Assembly (NCBI RefSeq): GCF_000526335.1
Contig: NZ_JAFW01000001.1
Span: 3,782,001 to 3,846,000 of the forward strand
Direction: 5' to 3'
DNA: 64,000 nucleotides
Origin: Arthrobacter sp. 31Y
Lineage (GTDB): Bacteria; Actinomycetota; Actinomycetes; Actinomycetales; Micrococcaceae
Every line of letters starts with the position of its first letter. Positions within the stretch are counted from its first letter, which is position 1. This document shows, piece after piece, positions 1 to 8,250 of this stretch. The position numbers and the translations under genes are program-made. The notes beneath the pieces are model-generated. The model was given only the letters and a program-made list of their open reading frames with translations, made no database searches and had not been told where the DNA came from.

Positions 1-502
1 CATCAAAGCGCTCACGGTCTTCAACGGACTGCAGGCGTTCCTTGGTGGGCTCGTGGCCCTTGTTGATCAGGAACGGCATGACTTCGCGGAAGGACTGGAA
101 GAAGGGTTCCATGTCCACAATCAGGTCCTTCTCCACAGGGAGGCCCTTGATCGGCTCGACGGTGATGGGCTTGGTGGTGTCCAGGTCCTTCAGCAGCGTC
201 TTGCAGGCGAGGCGGTTGCGGCCGTTGATGCGCATGGCATCGGAGCCACACACGCCGTGGGCGCAGGAGCGACGGAAGGAAACGGTGCCGTCAATCTCCC
301 ACTTGACCTTGTGGAGGGCATCCAACACGCGGTCCGTGCCGTACATGGTCAGCTTGTAATCATCCCAGCGTGCCTCGTCCGAGATCTCGGGATCGTAGCG
401 GCGCACGCGCAGCGTGATGTGGAATGTGGGAATTTCACCGTCGCCGGCAACGCTTGCCGGGAGCTCGATCTTGGAAGCGGGCTCTGCCATTTCGGTCGTC
501 AT
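1..502 (-). CDS. sdhB: Succinate dehydrogenase iron-sulfur subunit (partial, C-terminus off left edge)
   Basis: This is the iron-sulfur subunit of complex II, which passes electrons from the SdhA flavin to the membrane quinone site. Only the first 167 codons are present. The gene reads off the left end, so the two C-terminal cluster motifs are missing. The visible part holds the plant-ferredoxin-type [2Fe-2S] motif CAHGVCGSDAM at about residues 77-87, followed by INGRNRLAC. The ATG at 502 overlaps the sdhA stop by one base (TAATG), so translation is probably coupled. It is the last gene of sdhC-sdhD-sdhA-sdhB. Confidence 0.95.
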   Translation of the reverse strand, partial: MTTEMAEPASKIELPASVAGDGEIPTFHITLRVRRYDPEISDEARWDDYKLTMYGTDRVLDALHKVKWEIDGTVSFRRSCAHGVCGSDAMRINGRNRLACKTLLKDLDTTKPITVEPIKGLPVEKDLIVDMEPFFQSFREVMPFLINKGHEPTKERLQSVEDRERFD

Positions 503-2301
503 TAGTACTTACGCTCCATCGGCTCGTAACGGGTGAAGATGACGGGCTTCGTCTCAAGACGGATGCCCGCGACGGATTCCGCCGAGGAGTCGACGGTGAC
601 GGAATTGTCCAGGTAAGCCATGGAGTGCTTCATGAACTTTTCGTCATTGCGGTCCGGGAAGTCCTCGCGGTAGTGGCCACCACGGGATTCTTCACGGTGC
701 AGTGCACCAACGGTCATGACCTTGGCCATGTCCAGCAGGAAGCCCAATTCCACTGCTTCCAGGAGATCCAGGTTGAAGCGCTTGCCCTTGTCCTGAACGG
801 TGACGTGCTTGTACCGCTCTTCGAAAGAGTCGATGTCGCGGAGGACCTGCTCCAAGGATTCCTTGGTGCGGAACACCTGCATGTTGGCGTCCATGGTGTC
901 CTGCAGCTCCTTGCGGATCTGCGCAACACGCTCGGTGCCGTTGCCGGTGAGCAGGCCGTCCAGGATGCCGCGGGTCATTGCCTCGGGGTCCTCGGGGAGC
1001 TCCACGTAGTCGGCCGTCTTGGAGTACTCCGCAGCGGCGATGCCGGCGCGCTTACCGAAGACGTTGATGTCCAGGAGGGAGTTGGTGCCGAGGCGGTTGG
1101 AGCCGTGCACGGACACGCAAGCAACTTCACCGGCTGCGTAGAGGCCCGGGACGATCGTGTCGTTGTCCTGGAGGACTTCAGTGGTGATGTTGGTGGGGAT
1201 GCCACCCATGGCGTAGTGCGCCGTGGGGAACACTGGAACGGGGTCGGTGAACGGTTCCACACCAAGGTAGGTGCGGGCGAACTCCGTGATGTCCGGAAGC
1301 TTGGCCTCGATGTGCGCGGGCTCAAGGTGGGTCAGGTCCAAGAGGACGTAGTCCTTGTTCGGACCGCAACCGCGGCCTTCACGCACTTCGTTGGCCATGG
1401 CGCGGGCCACGATGTCACGGGGTGCAAGGTCCTTGATGGTGGGGGCGTAGCGCTCCATGAAGCGCTCACCCTCCGAGTTACGCAGGATGGCACCTTCACC
1501 ACGTGCACCCTCGGTAAGGAGGATACCCAGGCCGGCGAGGCCGGTCGGGTGGAACTGGAAGAACTCCATGTCTTCCAGGGGAATGCCACGGCGGAAGGCA
1601 ATGCCCATGCCGTCGCCCGTGAGGGTGTGCGCGTTGGAGGTGGTCTTGAAGACCTTGCCGGCGCCGCCGGAGGCGAACACTACGGACTTGGCCTGGAAGA
1701 CGTGAAGTTCGCCGGAAGCGAGGTCATAGGAGACGACGCCGGCAACACGCTTCTGCTTGTACGGGGTACCGTCTTCGCGTACTGCGTCTTCTTCGACGAT
1801 CAGCAGGTCAAGGACGTAGTACTCGTTGTAGAACTCAACGTTGTGCTTGACGCAGTTTTGGTACAGCGTCTGCAGGATCATGTGACCGGTACGGTCAGCT
1901 GCGTAGCACGCACGGCGGACGGGTGCCTTGCCGTGGTCGCGGGTGTGGCCACCGAAGCGGCGCTGGTCAATCCGGCCCTCGGGTGTGCGGTTGAACGGCA
2001 GACCCATCTTTTCCAGGTCCAGCACGGCGTCAATGGCTTCCTTCGCCATGACCTCGGCGGCATCCTGGTCAACCAGGTAGTCGCCACCCTTGATGGTGTC
2101 AAAGGTGTGCCACTCCCAGTTGTCTTCTTCGACGTTGGCCAGTGCTGCGCACATTCCACCCTGGGCTGCACCGGTGTGCGAGCGGGTGGGGTAGAGCTTG
2201 GTCAGTACCGCGGTGCGTGCTCGCTGACCGGATTCGATCGCGGCGCGCATGCCGGCGCCACCTGCACCGACAATGACGACGTCGTACTTATGGACCTGCA
2301 T
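502..2301 (-). CDS. sdhA: Succinate dehydrogenase flavoprotein subunit
   Basis: This is the catalytic subunit that oxidises succinate to fumarate. The N-terminus has the FAD dinucleotide fold [14 protein letters not shown]. The motif [10 protein letters not shown] carries the His expected to bind FAD covalently, and FQFHPTG is the conserved active-site segment. At 599 residues it has the usual length. I chose the ATG at 2301 because a purine-rich GAGAGAG lies 8 nt upstream. An in-frame TTG at 2322 would add seven residues but has no ribosome-binding site of its own. It sits between sdhD and sdhB in one operon. Confidence 0.96.
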   Translation of the reverse strand: MQVHKYDVVIVGAGGAGMRAAIESGQRARTAVLTKLYPTRSHTGAAQGGMCAALANVEEDNWEWHTFDTIKGGDYLVDQDAAEVMAKEAIDAVLDLEKMGLPFNRTPEGRIDQRRFGGHTRDHGKAPVRRACYAADRTGHMILQTLYQNCVKHNVEFYNEYYVLDLLIVEEDAVREDGTPYKQKRVAGVVSYDLASGELHVFQAKSVVFASGGAGKVFKTTSNAHTLTGDGMGIAFRRGIPLEDMEFFQFHPTGLAGLGILLTEGARGEGAILRNSEGERFMERYAPTIKDLAPRDIVARAMANEVREGRGCGPNKDYVLLDLTHLEPAHIEAKLPDITEFARTYLGVEPFTDPVPVFPTAHYAMGGIPTNITTEVLQDNDTIVPGLYAAGEVACVSVHGSNRLGTNSLLDINVFGKRAGIAAAEYSKTADYVELPEDPEAMTRGILDGLLTGNGTERVAQIRKELQDTMDANMQVFRTKESLEQVLRDIDSFEERYKHVTVQDKGKRFNLDLLEAVELGFLLDMAKVMTVGALHREESRGGHYREDFPDRNDEKFMKHSMAYLDNSVTVDSSAESVAGIRLETKPVIFTRYEPMERKY

Positions 2302-2401
2302 ACCAGATGCTCTCTCTTTCAAAAATTCAGATGGTCGGCGGAGGCTGCTCCGCTACGTCAGGCGAACCGGTTCACTCACAGGGAGCCACCGGGAAGCGCC
2401 G

Positions 2402-2863
2402 CTACGGGGCCGGGCAGAAGCCGCCAGGCAACTGAACGCCGTCGACGACGGGGCACGGGTTGAAGGTGAAGATCACCAGCGTGCCAAGGATGATGATGAC
2501 CAGGGTGGCCGCGTAGAGGACCATCTTGAGCCAGAAGCGCGTGGAGTCCTTCTCGGCGTAGTCGTTGATGATGGTGCGGACGCCGTTGGTGCCGTGCAGC
2601 ATGGCAAGCCACAGCATGGCGAGGTCCCAGAACTGCCAGAACGGATCGGCCCACTTGCCGGCAACAAAGCCGAAGTCGATTGCGTGGATGCCCTCGCCTA
2701 CCAGCAGGTTCACGAACAGGTGGCCGAAGATCAGCACCACCAGGACGATGCCGGAGAGACGCATGAAGAGCCAGGCGATCATTTCGAAGTTGCCACGGCT
2801 GGAGCCGGTGCGGTTGTACTTCGGAGCGATCTTTCCGCTGCGTGGGGATTCGATGGTTGTCAT
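2402..2863 (-). CDS. sdhD: Succinate dehydrogenase hydrophobic membrane anchor subunit
   Basis: A 153-residue membrane protein with about 40 soluble N-terminal residues and then three predicted membrane helices (about 30-52, 68-90 and 108-133). It anchors the SdhAB head and helps form the quinone/heme site. Identity rests on size, topology and position between sdhC and sdhA. It starts 3 nt after the sdhC stop. About 100 bases separate its stop from the sdhA start. I see no separate promoter there with confidence. Confidence 0.9.
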   Translation of the reverse strand: MTTIESPRSGKIAPKYNRTGSSRGNFEMIAWLFMRLSGIVLVVLIFGHLFVNLLVGEGIHAIDFGFVAGKWADPFWQFWDLAMLWLAMLHGTNGVRTIINDYAEKDSTRFWLKMVLYAATLVIIILGTLVIFTFNPCPVVDGVQLPGGFCPAP

Positions 2864-2866
2864 GGC

Positions 2867-3247
2867 TTAGTGGCCTCCCAGCGCGAGGGAAAGGTGGCGG
2901 ATGGCGAAGCCTGCGAACGTGACAAGCCACAGCGCAAGCACGACCCACAGCAACTGGCGCTGGTACTTAGCGCCCTTCTTCCAGAAGTCGATGGCGATCA
3001 CACGCAGGCCGTTAAAGGCGTGGAAGATGATCGCGGCGACCAGGCCCGTTTCACCCAGGGCCATGAGGGGGTTCTTGTAGGCACCAATGACGGCCGTGTA
3101 GGCCTCAGGGGACACGCGCACCAATGAGGTGTCCAGCACATGGACCAACAAGAAGAAAAAGATCACTACACCTGTAATGCGGTGTCCAACCCAGGACCAC
3201 ATGCCTTCACGGCCGCGGTACAAGGTGCCAGCTGGTTTTGTCGGCAC
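2867..3247 (-). CDS. sdhC: Succinate dehydrogenase cytochrome b556 subunit
   Basis: A 126-residue membrane protein with three helices. The N-terminal segment GMWSWVGHRITGV carries the Ser/Arg/His residues typical of the SdhC quinone-binding region. FLLVHVLDTS contains a candidate heme-ligand His. It is the first gene of the operon. The GTG start at 3247 is preceded by GGAAGG about 8 nt upstream. Together with SdhD it forms the membrane part of complex II. Confidence 0.92.
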   Translation of the reverse strand: MPTKPAGTLYRGREGMWSWVGHRITGVVIFFFLLVHVLDTSLVRVSPEAYTAVIGAYKNPLMALGETGLVAAIIFHAFNGLRVIAIDFWKKGAKYQRQLLWVVLALWLVTFAGFAIRHLSLALGGH

Positions 3248-3331
3248 TGATTAAACCTTCCTGCAACACAGCGGCGCTGGCATGGGATCCACGCGGGGGG
3301 AACGCCTGCTGCGAGAGCACTCGTAGCTCAC

Positions 3332-3365
3332 GCCTAAATCTAGGCTTCGCTAACAGCATATTCAA
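3332..3365 (-). promoter_or_regulatory. Candidate sdhCDAB promoter overlapping an inverted repeat
   Basis: On the minus strand, TTGAAT (3365-3360) and TAGATT (3342-3337) are separated by 17 nt. They resemble a housekeeping sigma promoter about 90 nt before sdhC. The -10 hexamer lies within the inverted repeat GCCTA-AATC-TAGGC (3332-3345), which could be an operator or may be chance. This rests on consensus similarity only. Confidence 0.35.
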
Positions 3366-3501
3366 TTTAGGACGGGCTTCTCTCCTTGTTAATTCCATGT
3401 TTCCTGCCGATATTCAGGCGTTTTACGGGCAGCGCCTGAGACGAACGCCACACGTGTGTCCTGCTGCGGGGCTTCCCGCCAGCACAGGATAAAGTGTTGC
3501 G

Positions 3502-4635
3502 GTGAGTACAGAAGACGCGAAATACCCGGAATCGCCATTGAACCGCTTCCATGCGGTTATTCCGGCGGGCGGTGTGGGGACCCGGCTATGGCCACTCTCG
3601 CGTGCCGCTGCGCCCAAGTTCCTCCACGACCTGACCGGTTCCGGCAGCACGTTGTTGAGGGCTACCTATGACCGCCTGGAACCCCTGGCCGGTGAACGGG
3701 TCCTTGTTGTTACCGGCGAGGCGCACCGCGCCGCCGTGTGCCGCCAACTCCCCGAAATAGGGGACGACGAATTGGTGCTGGAAAGCGAGCCCAAGGACTC
3801 CGGTGCAGCCATCGGTCTTGCCGCCGCCATCCTCTACCGCCGCGACCCGGAAACCATTATGGGTTCCTTCGCTGCGGACCAGGTCATCAGCCCGGACGAT
3901 CTCTTCCTGGAGACCGTGCGCGAGGCCATCTTTACTGCGGCCACGGGCAAGATCGTGACCATCGGCATCAAGCCCACCCACCCCTCCACCGGCTTCGGTT
4001 ACATCCGTTCGGGCGCTGCCCTCAACGTCGAAGGTGCTCCGAACGCGCTTGCCGTGGCTGAGTTCGTTGAGAAGCCCAGCCAGGAAGTTGCCAACAAGTA
4101 CGTCGAGGCAGGGGACTACGTCTGGAACGCCGGCATGTTCGTGGCTCCTGTAGCCCTCATGCTCAAGCACCTTGAGGCGAACCAGCCGGAGCTCTTCGCA
4201 GGCCTTCAGGAAATTGCCGAGGCCTGGGACACGCCGCAGCGCGCGGAAGTGACCTCCCGTGTGTGGCCAACGCTGCCGAAGATCGCCATTGACTACGCCG
4301 TTGCGGAGCCCGCAGCGGAAGCCGGTGATGTCGCCGTCGTGCCTGGCACGTTCCGTTGGGATGACGTTGGCGACTTCGCCGCAATCGGCCGCCTGAACAA
4401 CGCTGGTGACGTTGATGAAGTCACGGTGCTTGGCGAGGGCGCACGGGTGTTCGCCGAGAACGCCAGCGGCGTGGTGGTCTCCGATACCAAGCGCGTCATC
4501 GCCTTGATCGGCATCAAGGACGTGGTCATTGTGGACACTCCGGACGCGCTCCTGGTCACCACCAAGGAACACGCCCAACTGGTCAAGGGCACTGTTGACG
4601 CCCTGAAAGCCAGTGGCGATACGGACGTGCTGTAG
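3502..4635 (+). CDS. manC: Mannose-1-phosphate guanylyltransferase
   Basis: Predicted to make GDP-mannose from mannose-1-phosphate and GTP, for cell-wall and glycolipid mannosylation. The N-terminal nucleotidyltransferase motif GGVGTRLWPLSR lies at about residues 23-34, and FVEKPS at about 187-192 is the usual second sugar-nucleotide motif. At 377 residues it lacks the C-terminal isomerase domain of the bifunctional ManC/AlgA type. The start is the GTG at 3502, divergent from sdhC. ManA (59551-60801), which supplies mannose-6-P, is encoded elsewhere in the window. The symbol follows function and is not a proven orthology. Confidence 0.88.
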   Translation: MSTEDAKYPESPLNRFHAVIPAGGVGTRLWPLSRAAAPKFLHDLTGSGSTLLRATYDRLEPLAGERVLVVTGEAHRAAVCRQLPEIGDDELVLESEPKDSGAAIGLAAAILYRRDPETIMGSFAADQVISPDDLFLETVREAIFTAATGKIVTIGIKPTHPSTGFGYIRSGAALNVEGAPNALAVAEFVEKPSQEVANKYVEAGDYVWNAGMFVAPVALMLKHLEANQPELFAGLQEIAEAWDTPQRAEVTSRVWPTLPKIAIDYAVAEPAAEAGDVAVVPGTFRWDDVGDFAAIGRLNNAGDVDEVTVLGEGARVFAENASGVVVSDTKRVIALIGIKDVVIVDTPDALLVTTKEHAQLVKGTVDALKASGDTDVL

Positions 4636-4655
4636 TACATCTGCCTTATACCGTG

Positions 4656-4715
4656 AGCCACCTCTTTGGTTGTCCTGCGTCTGAACGCGGCGTAACCAAG
4701 AGGTGGCTTTCGTTC
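4656..4715 (+). terminator. Intrinsic terminator after manC
   Basis: The arm AGCCACCTCTTTGGTT (4656-4671) pairs with AACCAAGAGGTGGCT (4694-4708), and the right arm is followed by TTTCGTTCTT. The hairpin lies 20 nt after the manC stop and separates it from the amidohydrolase gene. Confidence 0.85.
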
Positions 4716-4746
4716 TTCGGGAGCCGCGCATGGCTAGAGTTGTGAC

Positions 4747-5952
4747 GTGCGCAATTACACCACTGAAACCGAGCCCGCTCCCGTTGTGAGTCCTTGGGTT
4801 GATGAACTCCTTCCCGGACTCATTGAATTCCGGCGTGACCTCCACGCGCACCCGGAGTTGTCCTTCAAGGAGTTCCGCACCACGGACAAACTCGTGGAGC
4901 GCCTTGAAGCGGCCGGGTTGAAGCCCCGGCGGTTGGAGGAGACCGGGCTGACGGTTGACGTGGGCGAGGGCCCCATTGCCACGGCTCTCCGCGGGGACAT
5001 TGACGCACTGCCGATCATTGAGGAAACCGGTCTGCCGTTCGCGTCGAAGAATCATGGCGTTACCCATGCTTGCGGGCACGACGTCCACACCACCGCCATG
5101 CTCGGCATTGCCTTGACGCTGCAGCGGATGCACAAGAACAATCCGCTGGGTGGCACGGTCCGGATCATTTTCCAGCCCGCCGAGGAGACCATGCCGGGCG
5201 GCGCGCTGTCCTGTATTGAGCAGGGGGTGCTTGAAGGTGTGCCGCGCATCCTGGCACTGCACTGTGACCCCCGGATCAACGTGGGCCAGATCGGCACGCG
5301 CATCGGTGCCATCACCTCGGCGTCGGACACCATCAAAATTGAGCTCTCCGGCCGCGGTGGGCACACGTCACGGCCGCACCTGACCGAGGACCTTGTGTTC
5401 GCGCTGGCGCAAATAGCGGTCAACGTCCCGGCCGTCCTTTCCCGGCGGGTGGACGTCCGCAGCGGCGTATCGGTGGTGTGGGGCCAGATTTCCGCTGGCT
5501 CTGCACCTAACGCCATCCCGGGCTCCGGCTACATGGCGGGCACCATGCGTTGCCTCGATCGCGATGCCTGGCATAGCGCGGGGGAGTTGCTGGACGACGT
5601 CGTACGGCAGGTGGCCGCGCCGTACGGCGTGGATGTGCACTTGGAACACACCCGCGGCGTGCCGCCCGTGGTGAACTCCGAGCATGAGACGGCCCTCATC
5701 GAAGCCTCGGCCCGCGCTGAGCTGGGTGAGAATGCAGTGGTCCTGACTCCGCAGTCCATGGGTGGCGAGGACTTCGCCTGGTTCCTGGCTGACCTTCCTG
5801 GAGCCATGATGCGACTGGGCACGCACACCCCCGGCGGCGAAGAGTACGATCTCCACCGCGGCGACTTCATTGTTGACGAACGCGCCCTCGGATACGCCAT
5901 TCGTGTCCTGACCGCAGCTGCCCTCCGCACTATCCGCGATCTCGAGCAGTAG
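4747..5952 (+). CDS. M20 family metallo-amidohydrolase
   Basis: An amidohydrolase of the peptidase M20 / hippurate hydrolase / IAA-amino-acid hydrolase type, 401 residues. Probable metal ligands are visible in HACGHDVHTTAM (Cys109, His111), the PAEE motif (about residue 145), LHCDP, and MGGEDFAWF near the C-terminus. The central GRGGHTSRPH segment belongs to the dimerisation domain. The family cleaves N-acyl or amide bonds of amino-acid conjugates. The actual substrate cannot be read from sequence. The GTG start at 4747 follows the manC terminator, so this is its own unit. The stop is followed at once by a palindromic repeat. Confidence 0.88.
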   Translation: MRNYTTETEPAPVVSPWVDELLPGLIEFRRDLHAHPELSFKEFRTTDKLVERLEAAGLKPRRLEETGLTVDVGEGPIATALRGDIDALPIIEETGLPFASKNHGVTHACGHDVHTTAMLGIALTLQRMHKNNPLGGTVRIIFQPAEETMPGGALSCIEQGVLEGVPRILALHCDPRINVGQIGTRIGAITSASDTIKIELSGRGGHTSRPHLTEDLVFALAQIAVNVPAVLSRRVDVRSGVSVVWGQISAGSAPNAIPGSGYMAGTMRCLDRDAWHSAGELLDDVVRQVAAPYGVDVHLEHTRGVPPVVNSEHETALIEASARAELGENAVVLTPQSMGGEDFAWFLADLPGAMMRLGTHTPGGEEYDLHRGDFIVDERALGYAIRVLTAAALRTIRDLEQ

Positions 5953-5953
5953 T

Positions 5954-6021
5954 ACCCAACTGGGTAACAGCACCTGCTCCATTGAGCCCTCATTAGGACA
6001 GGTGCTGTTACTCAGTTGGGT
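5954..6021. repeat. Palindromic intergenic element, copy 1
   Basis: A 23-nt arm beginning ACCCAACTGGG (5954-5976) pairs with 5999-6021 at 22 of 23 positions, around a 22-nt loop. It starts one base after the amidohydrolase stop. A related element occupies 43112-43179 with near-identical arms, also against a stop codon. It may act as a terminator for the upstream gene, but there is no clear U-tract. Confidence 0.8.
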
Positions 6022-6043
6022 GAAGAGGGCGCAAGTAGGTTGT

Positions 6044-6060
6044 GCACAATTGAATTGTGC
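6044..6060. promoter_or_regulatory. Candidate OhrR operator
   Basis: The perfect inverted repeat GCACAAT-TGA-ATTGTGC lies 16 nt before the ohrR ATG. It contains the ACAATT/AATTGT core known for OhrR-family operators. Its position suggests autoregulation of ohrR, and of the following ohr if they are cotranscribed. Confidence 0.7.
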
Positions 6061-6075
6061 GCTATCGTTTTGGTC

Positions 6076-6510
6076 ATGAGTGATGCACCCCGCCTCCGCC
6101 ATCAGGTCTGCTTTGCGCTGTACTCAGCGTCCAAGGCAGCGACGGCGGTCTACCGCCCCGTGCTGGAGGACCTCGGCCTGACGTACCCGCAGTACCTGGT
6201 GATGCTGGTGCTCTGGGAGCAGGAACCGCGCAGTGTCCGTGAACTCGGTGCCGAACTGGGCTTGGACTCCGGAACGTTGTCGCCCCTGCTCAAGCGCCTG
6301 GAGGCTATGGGATTGGTGGAACGCCACCGCTCGGCCGAGGATGAGCGCCGGGTGGACGTTGTCCTGACCGACGCCGGCACCGCCTTGAGTGACCGCGCCC
6401 AGGCCGTACCCCAACGTCTCGCTGACGCTGCAGGCCTATCGCCCGAGGAAATCGGGCAGCTGCACGCCACGCTCGGCAAACTCACGGCAGCGCTGAACAG
6501 CTCACTCTGA
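6076..6510 (+). CDS. ohrR: MarR-family organic-hydroperoxide sensor repressor
   Basis: A 144-residue winged-helix repressor. The segment VCFALYSASKA places a Cys at residue 12, the reactive peroxide-sensing Cys of OhrR proteins. The helix-turn-helix (SVRELGAELGLDSGTLSPLL) and wing (DERRVDVVLTDAG) follow. I chose the ATG at 6076, which puts Cys12 in the family position. An in-frame start at 6016 would run into the palindromic element and the operator. No second Cys is present, so the one-Cys type is likely. ohr follows 53 nt downstream, matching the usual repressor-target pairing. Confidence 0.92.
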   Translation: MSDAPRLRHQVCFALYSASKAATAVYRPVLEDLGLTYPQYLVMLVLWEQEPRSVRELGAELGLDSGTLSPLLKRLEAMGLVERHRSAEDERRVDVVLTDAGTALSDRAQAVPQRLADAAGLSPEEIGQLHATLGKLTAALNSSL

Positions 6511-6563
6511 CAGACCTCCCGGAAAATCCCGGGATATCCCTTCCCAAAGAGAACGGAAACACC

Positions 6564-6995
6564 ATGAAGACTCTTTATACCGCTGAGGCATTGGCATCCG
6601 GCGAAGGCCGCGACGGCAACGCCCGCACCAACGACGGCAAACTGGATGTCGCACTTGCCAGCCCCAAGGAGCTTGGCGGCAACGGCGAAGGCACCAACCC
6701 TGAGCAGCTCTTCGCTGCCGGTTACGCTGCCTGCTTCCACTCCGCTCTCCGCCTTGTGGGCCGTAAGGAGCGCGTGGACCTGACCGACTCGGCCGTCGCA
6801 GCCAGGATCCACATCGGCGCACTCGCCGACAGCGAAGGCTTCGGTCTGGCTGCCGAACTCGAAATCGCACTGCCCGCCCTGGATCGCGGCACTGCTGAAG
6901 AACTGATGCACAAAGCACACCAGGTTTGCCCTTACTCCAATGCAACCCGCGGCAACATGGCCGTAGACCTCAAGCTCGTGGAGTTCGCAGCATGA
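6564..6995 (+). CDS. ohr: Organic hydroperoxide resistance protein (OsmC/Ohr family)
   Basis: A thiol-dependent peroxidase that reduces organic and fatty-acid hydroperoxides. The two catalytic cysteines are visible: Cys57 in AACFHSAL and Cys122 in QVCPYSNATR. The N-terminal LYTAEA and the NPEQLFAAGYAAC segment are typical. At 143 residues it has the standard length. The ATG at 6564 is preceded by AAAGAGAACGGAAA. The gene overlaps the next by four bases (ATGA). Confidence 0.95.
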   Translation: MKTLYTAEALASGEGRDGNARTNDGKLDVALASPKELGGNGEGTNPEQLFAAGYAACFHSALRLVGRKERVDLTDSAVAARIHIGALADSEGFGLAAELEIALPALDRGTAEELMHKAHQVCPYSNATRGNMAVDLKLVEFAA

Positions 6996-8005
6996 GCGCC
7001 GTGGCCACCGAAACCCGCGAAATCCAGCTTGCCTCCCGCCCGGTTGGCCGCCCGGCTCCGGAGAACTTCCGGCTGGCAGCAGCGCAGCTCCCCGAGCTCG
7101 CTGATGGACAGCTTCTGGTCAAGAACCAGTTCATGTCCGTGGACCCCTACATGCGCGGCCGCATGAATGACGTCAAGTCCTACTCGGCCCCCTTCCGCCT
7201 GGATGCAGCGCTCGACGGCGGTGCGGTAGGTGAGGTGATCGCGTCCCGTTCGGAGGCGCACAAGGTGGGTGACGTCGTCGTGCATCAACTCGGCTGGCGC
7301 GAACACGCAGTGGTGGACGCCGCGGCAACTACACCGGTGCCGTCGGGGCTGGCCCCGACCTCCGCGTTCCTGGGCGCACTGGGTATGACCGGCCTGACCG
7401 CCTATGCCGGTTTGCTGAAGGTTGCCGAATTCAAGGAAGGCGACGTTGTCTTCGTCTCCGGTGCGGCAGGTGCGGTGGGCTCGATGGTAGGCCAGATTGC
7501 CAAAGCCATGGGTGCGTCCAAGGTGATCGGCAGTGCAGGATCGCCGGAGAAGGTTGCCCGGCTGCTGGAGCTTGGCTTTGACGCCGCCTTCAACTACAAC
7601 GACGCCCCGGTGCTGGAGCAGCTGCAGGGAGCAGCGGGGGAGCGCGGCATCGACGTGTACTTCGATAACGTCGGCGGCGAGCACCTCGAAGCTGCCCTGG
7701 CCACGCTTACCGTTGGCGGGCGCGTAGCCATGTGTGGCGCCATCGCGCAGTACAACTCCACGGAGCCCGCGGTTGCGCCGCGGAACCTGGCAGTGGCAAT
7801 CGGCAAGCAGCTGACCCTGCGCGGATTCCTGGTGGGCGGGCAGCGACAGCACGCCGCTGAATTCGCACAGAAGATGGCCGGCTGGCTGGCCGATGGCTCC
7901 GTCAGCTACGACGAAACAATCGTCGATGGCCTGGAAAATGCTCCGCAAGCCTTCATCGATCTCCTGGATGGCGCGAACACGGGAAAGATGCTGGTTCGCC
8001 TCTAA
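6992..8005 (+). CDS. NADP-dependent oxidoreductase, zinc-free MDR family
   Basis: A 337-residue medium-chain dehydrogenase/reductase of the CurA / leukotriene-B4-dehydrogenase-like type. Family features are QFMSVDPYMRGRM in the N-terminal domain, the nucleotide-binding loop SGAAGAVGSMVGQIAK, and YFDNVGGE. No structural or catalytic zinc cysteines are seen. Members reduce the double bond of enones and alkenals, which fits a role in clearing lipid-peroxidation products beside Ohr. That role is inference from context. The ATG at 6992 overlaps the ohr stop, so the two are probably coupled. Confidence 0.88.
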   Translation: MSAVATETREIQLASRPVGRPAPENFRLAAAQLPELADGQLLVKNQFMSVDPYMRGRMNDVKSYSAPFRLDAALDGGAVGEVIASRSEAHKVGDVVVHQLGWREHAVVDAAATTPVPSGLAPTSAFLGALGMTGLTAYAGLLKVAEFKEGDVVFVSGAAGAVGSMVGQIAKAMGASKVIGSAGSPEKVARLLELGFDAAFNYNDAPVLEQLQGAAGERGIDVYFDNVGGEHLEAALATLTVGGRVAMCGAIAQYNSTEPAVAPRNLAVAIGKQLTLRGFLVGGQRQHAAEFAQKMAGWLADGSVSYDETIVDGLENAPQAFIDLLDGANTGKMLVRL

Positions 8006-8058
8006 TCCACAGGGGAATCGCGTGTGACTTGCACACCTGGCTACTGCTTGGTAACAAA

Positions 8059-8076
8059 AGGTCAACAATCTGACCT
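8059..8076. promoter_or_regulatory. Candidate operator upstream of the nucleoside uptake operon
   Basis: The inverted repeat AGGTCA-ACAATC-TGACCT lies in the 245-nt leader between the oxidoreductase and the binding-protein gene. Its arms are perfect. No cognate regulator is encoded next to it. The rest of the leader (8077-8241) shows no other feature I can support. Confidence 0.4.
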
Positions 8077-8250
8077 GGAGTGATCATTTGTGGTAGCTGG
8101 GTGTGTTCCAGGCCACTAGTGTGGGTTTCATCAATGCGCTTCGGCGCAGCTGCGAGCATCAGTGAAAACAGAATTTCTGCCTCAGGTATAGGAAACGGAC
8201 ACTCATTGACCATCCGTCGTAGCGCCAATCACTTTCTTCCTGGAGGAAAA

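Noticed and set aside
424..2463. A 679-codon plus-strand open frame opposite sdhA
   Set aside because: Shadow of sdhA on the complementary strand. It has no ribosome-binding site and no recognisable domain.
3207..3398. A possible 63-residue minus-strand gene before sdhC
   Set aside because: It overlaps the sdhC start and the candidate sdh promoter, has a random-looking Arg-rich sequence and no supporting signal.
3415..3458. CAGGCG...CGCCTG and CACACGTGTG palindromes between sdhC and manC
   Set aside because: Short, GC-rich palindromes are frequent by chance in this composition. Neither has a promoter context I can defend.
8024..8040. A Crp-like TGTGACTTGCACA sequence before the nucleoside operon
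   Set aside because: The half-sites are 5 nt apart rather than 6 and the right arm is poor, so it does not fit the site seen at ndh and liv.
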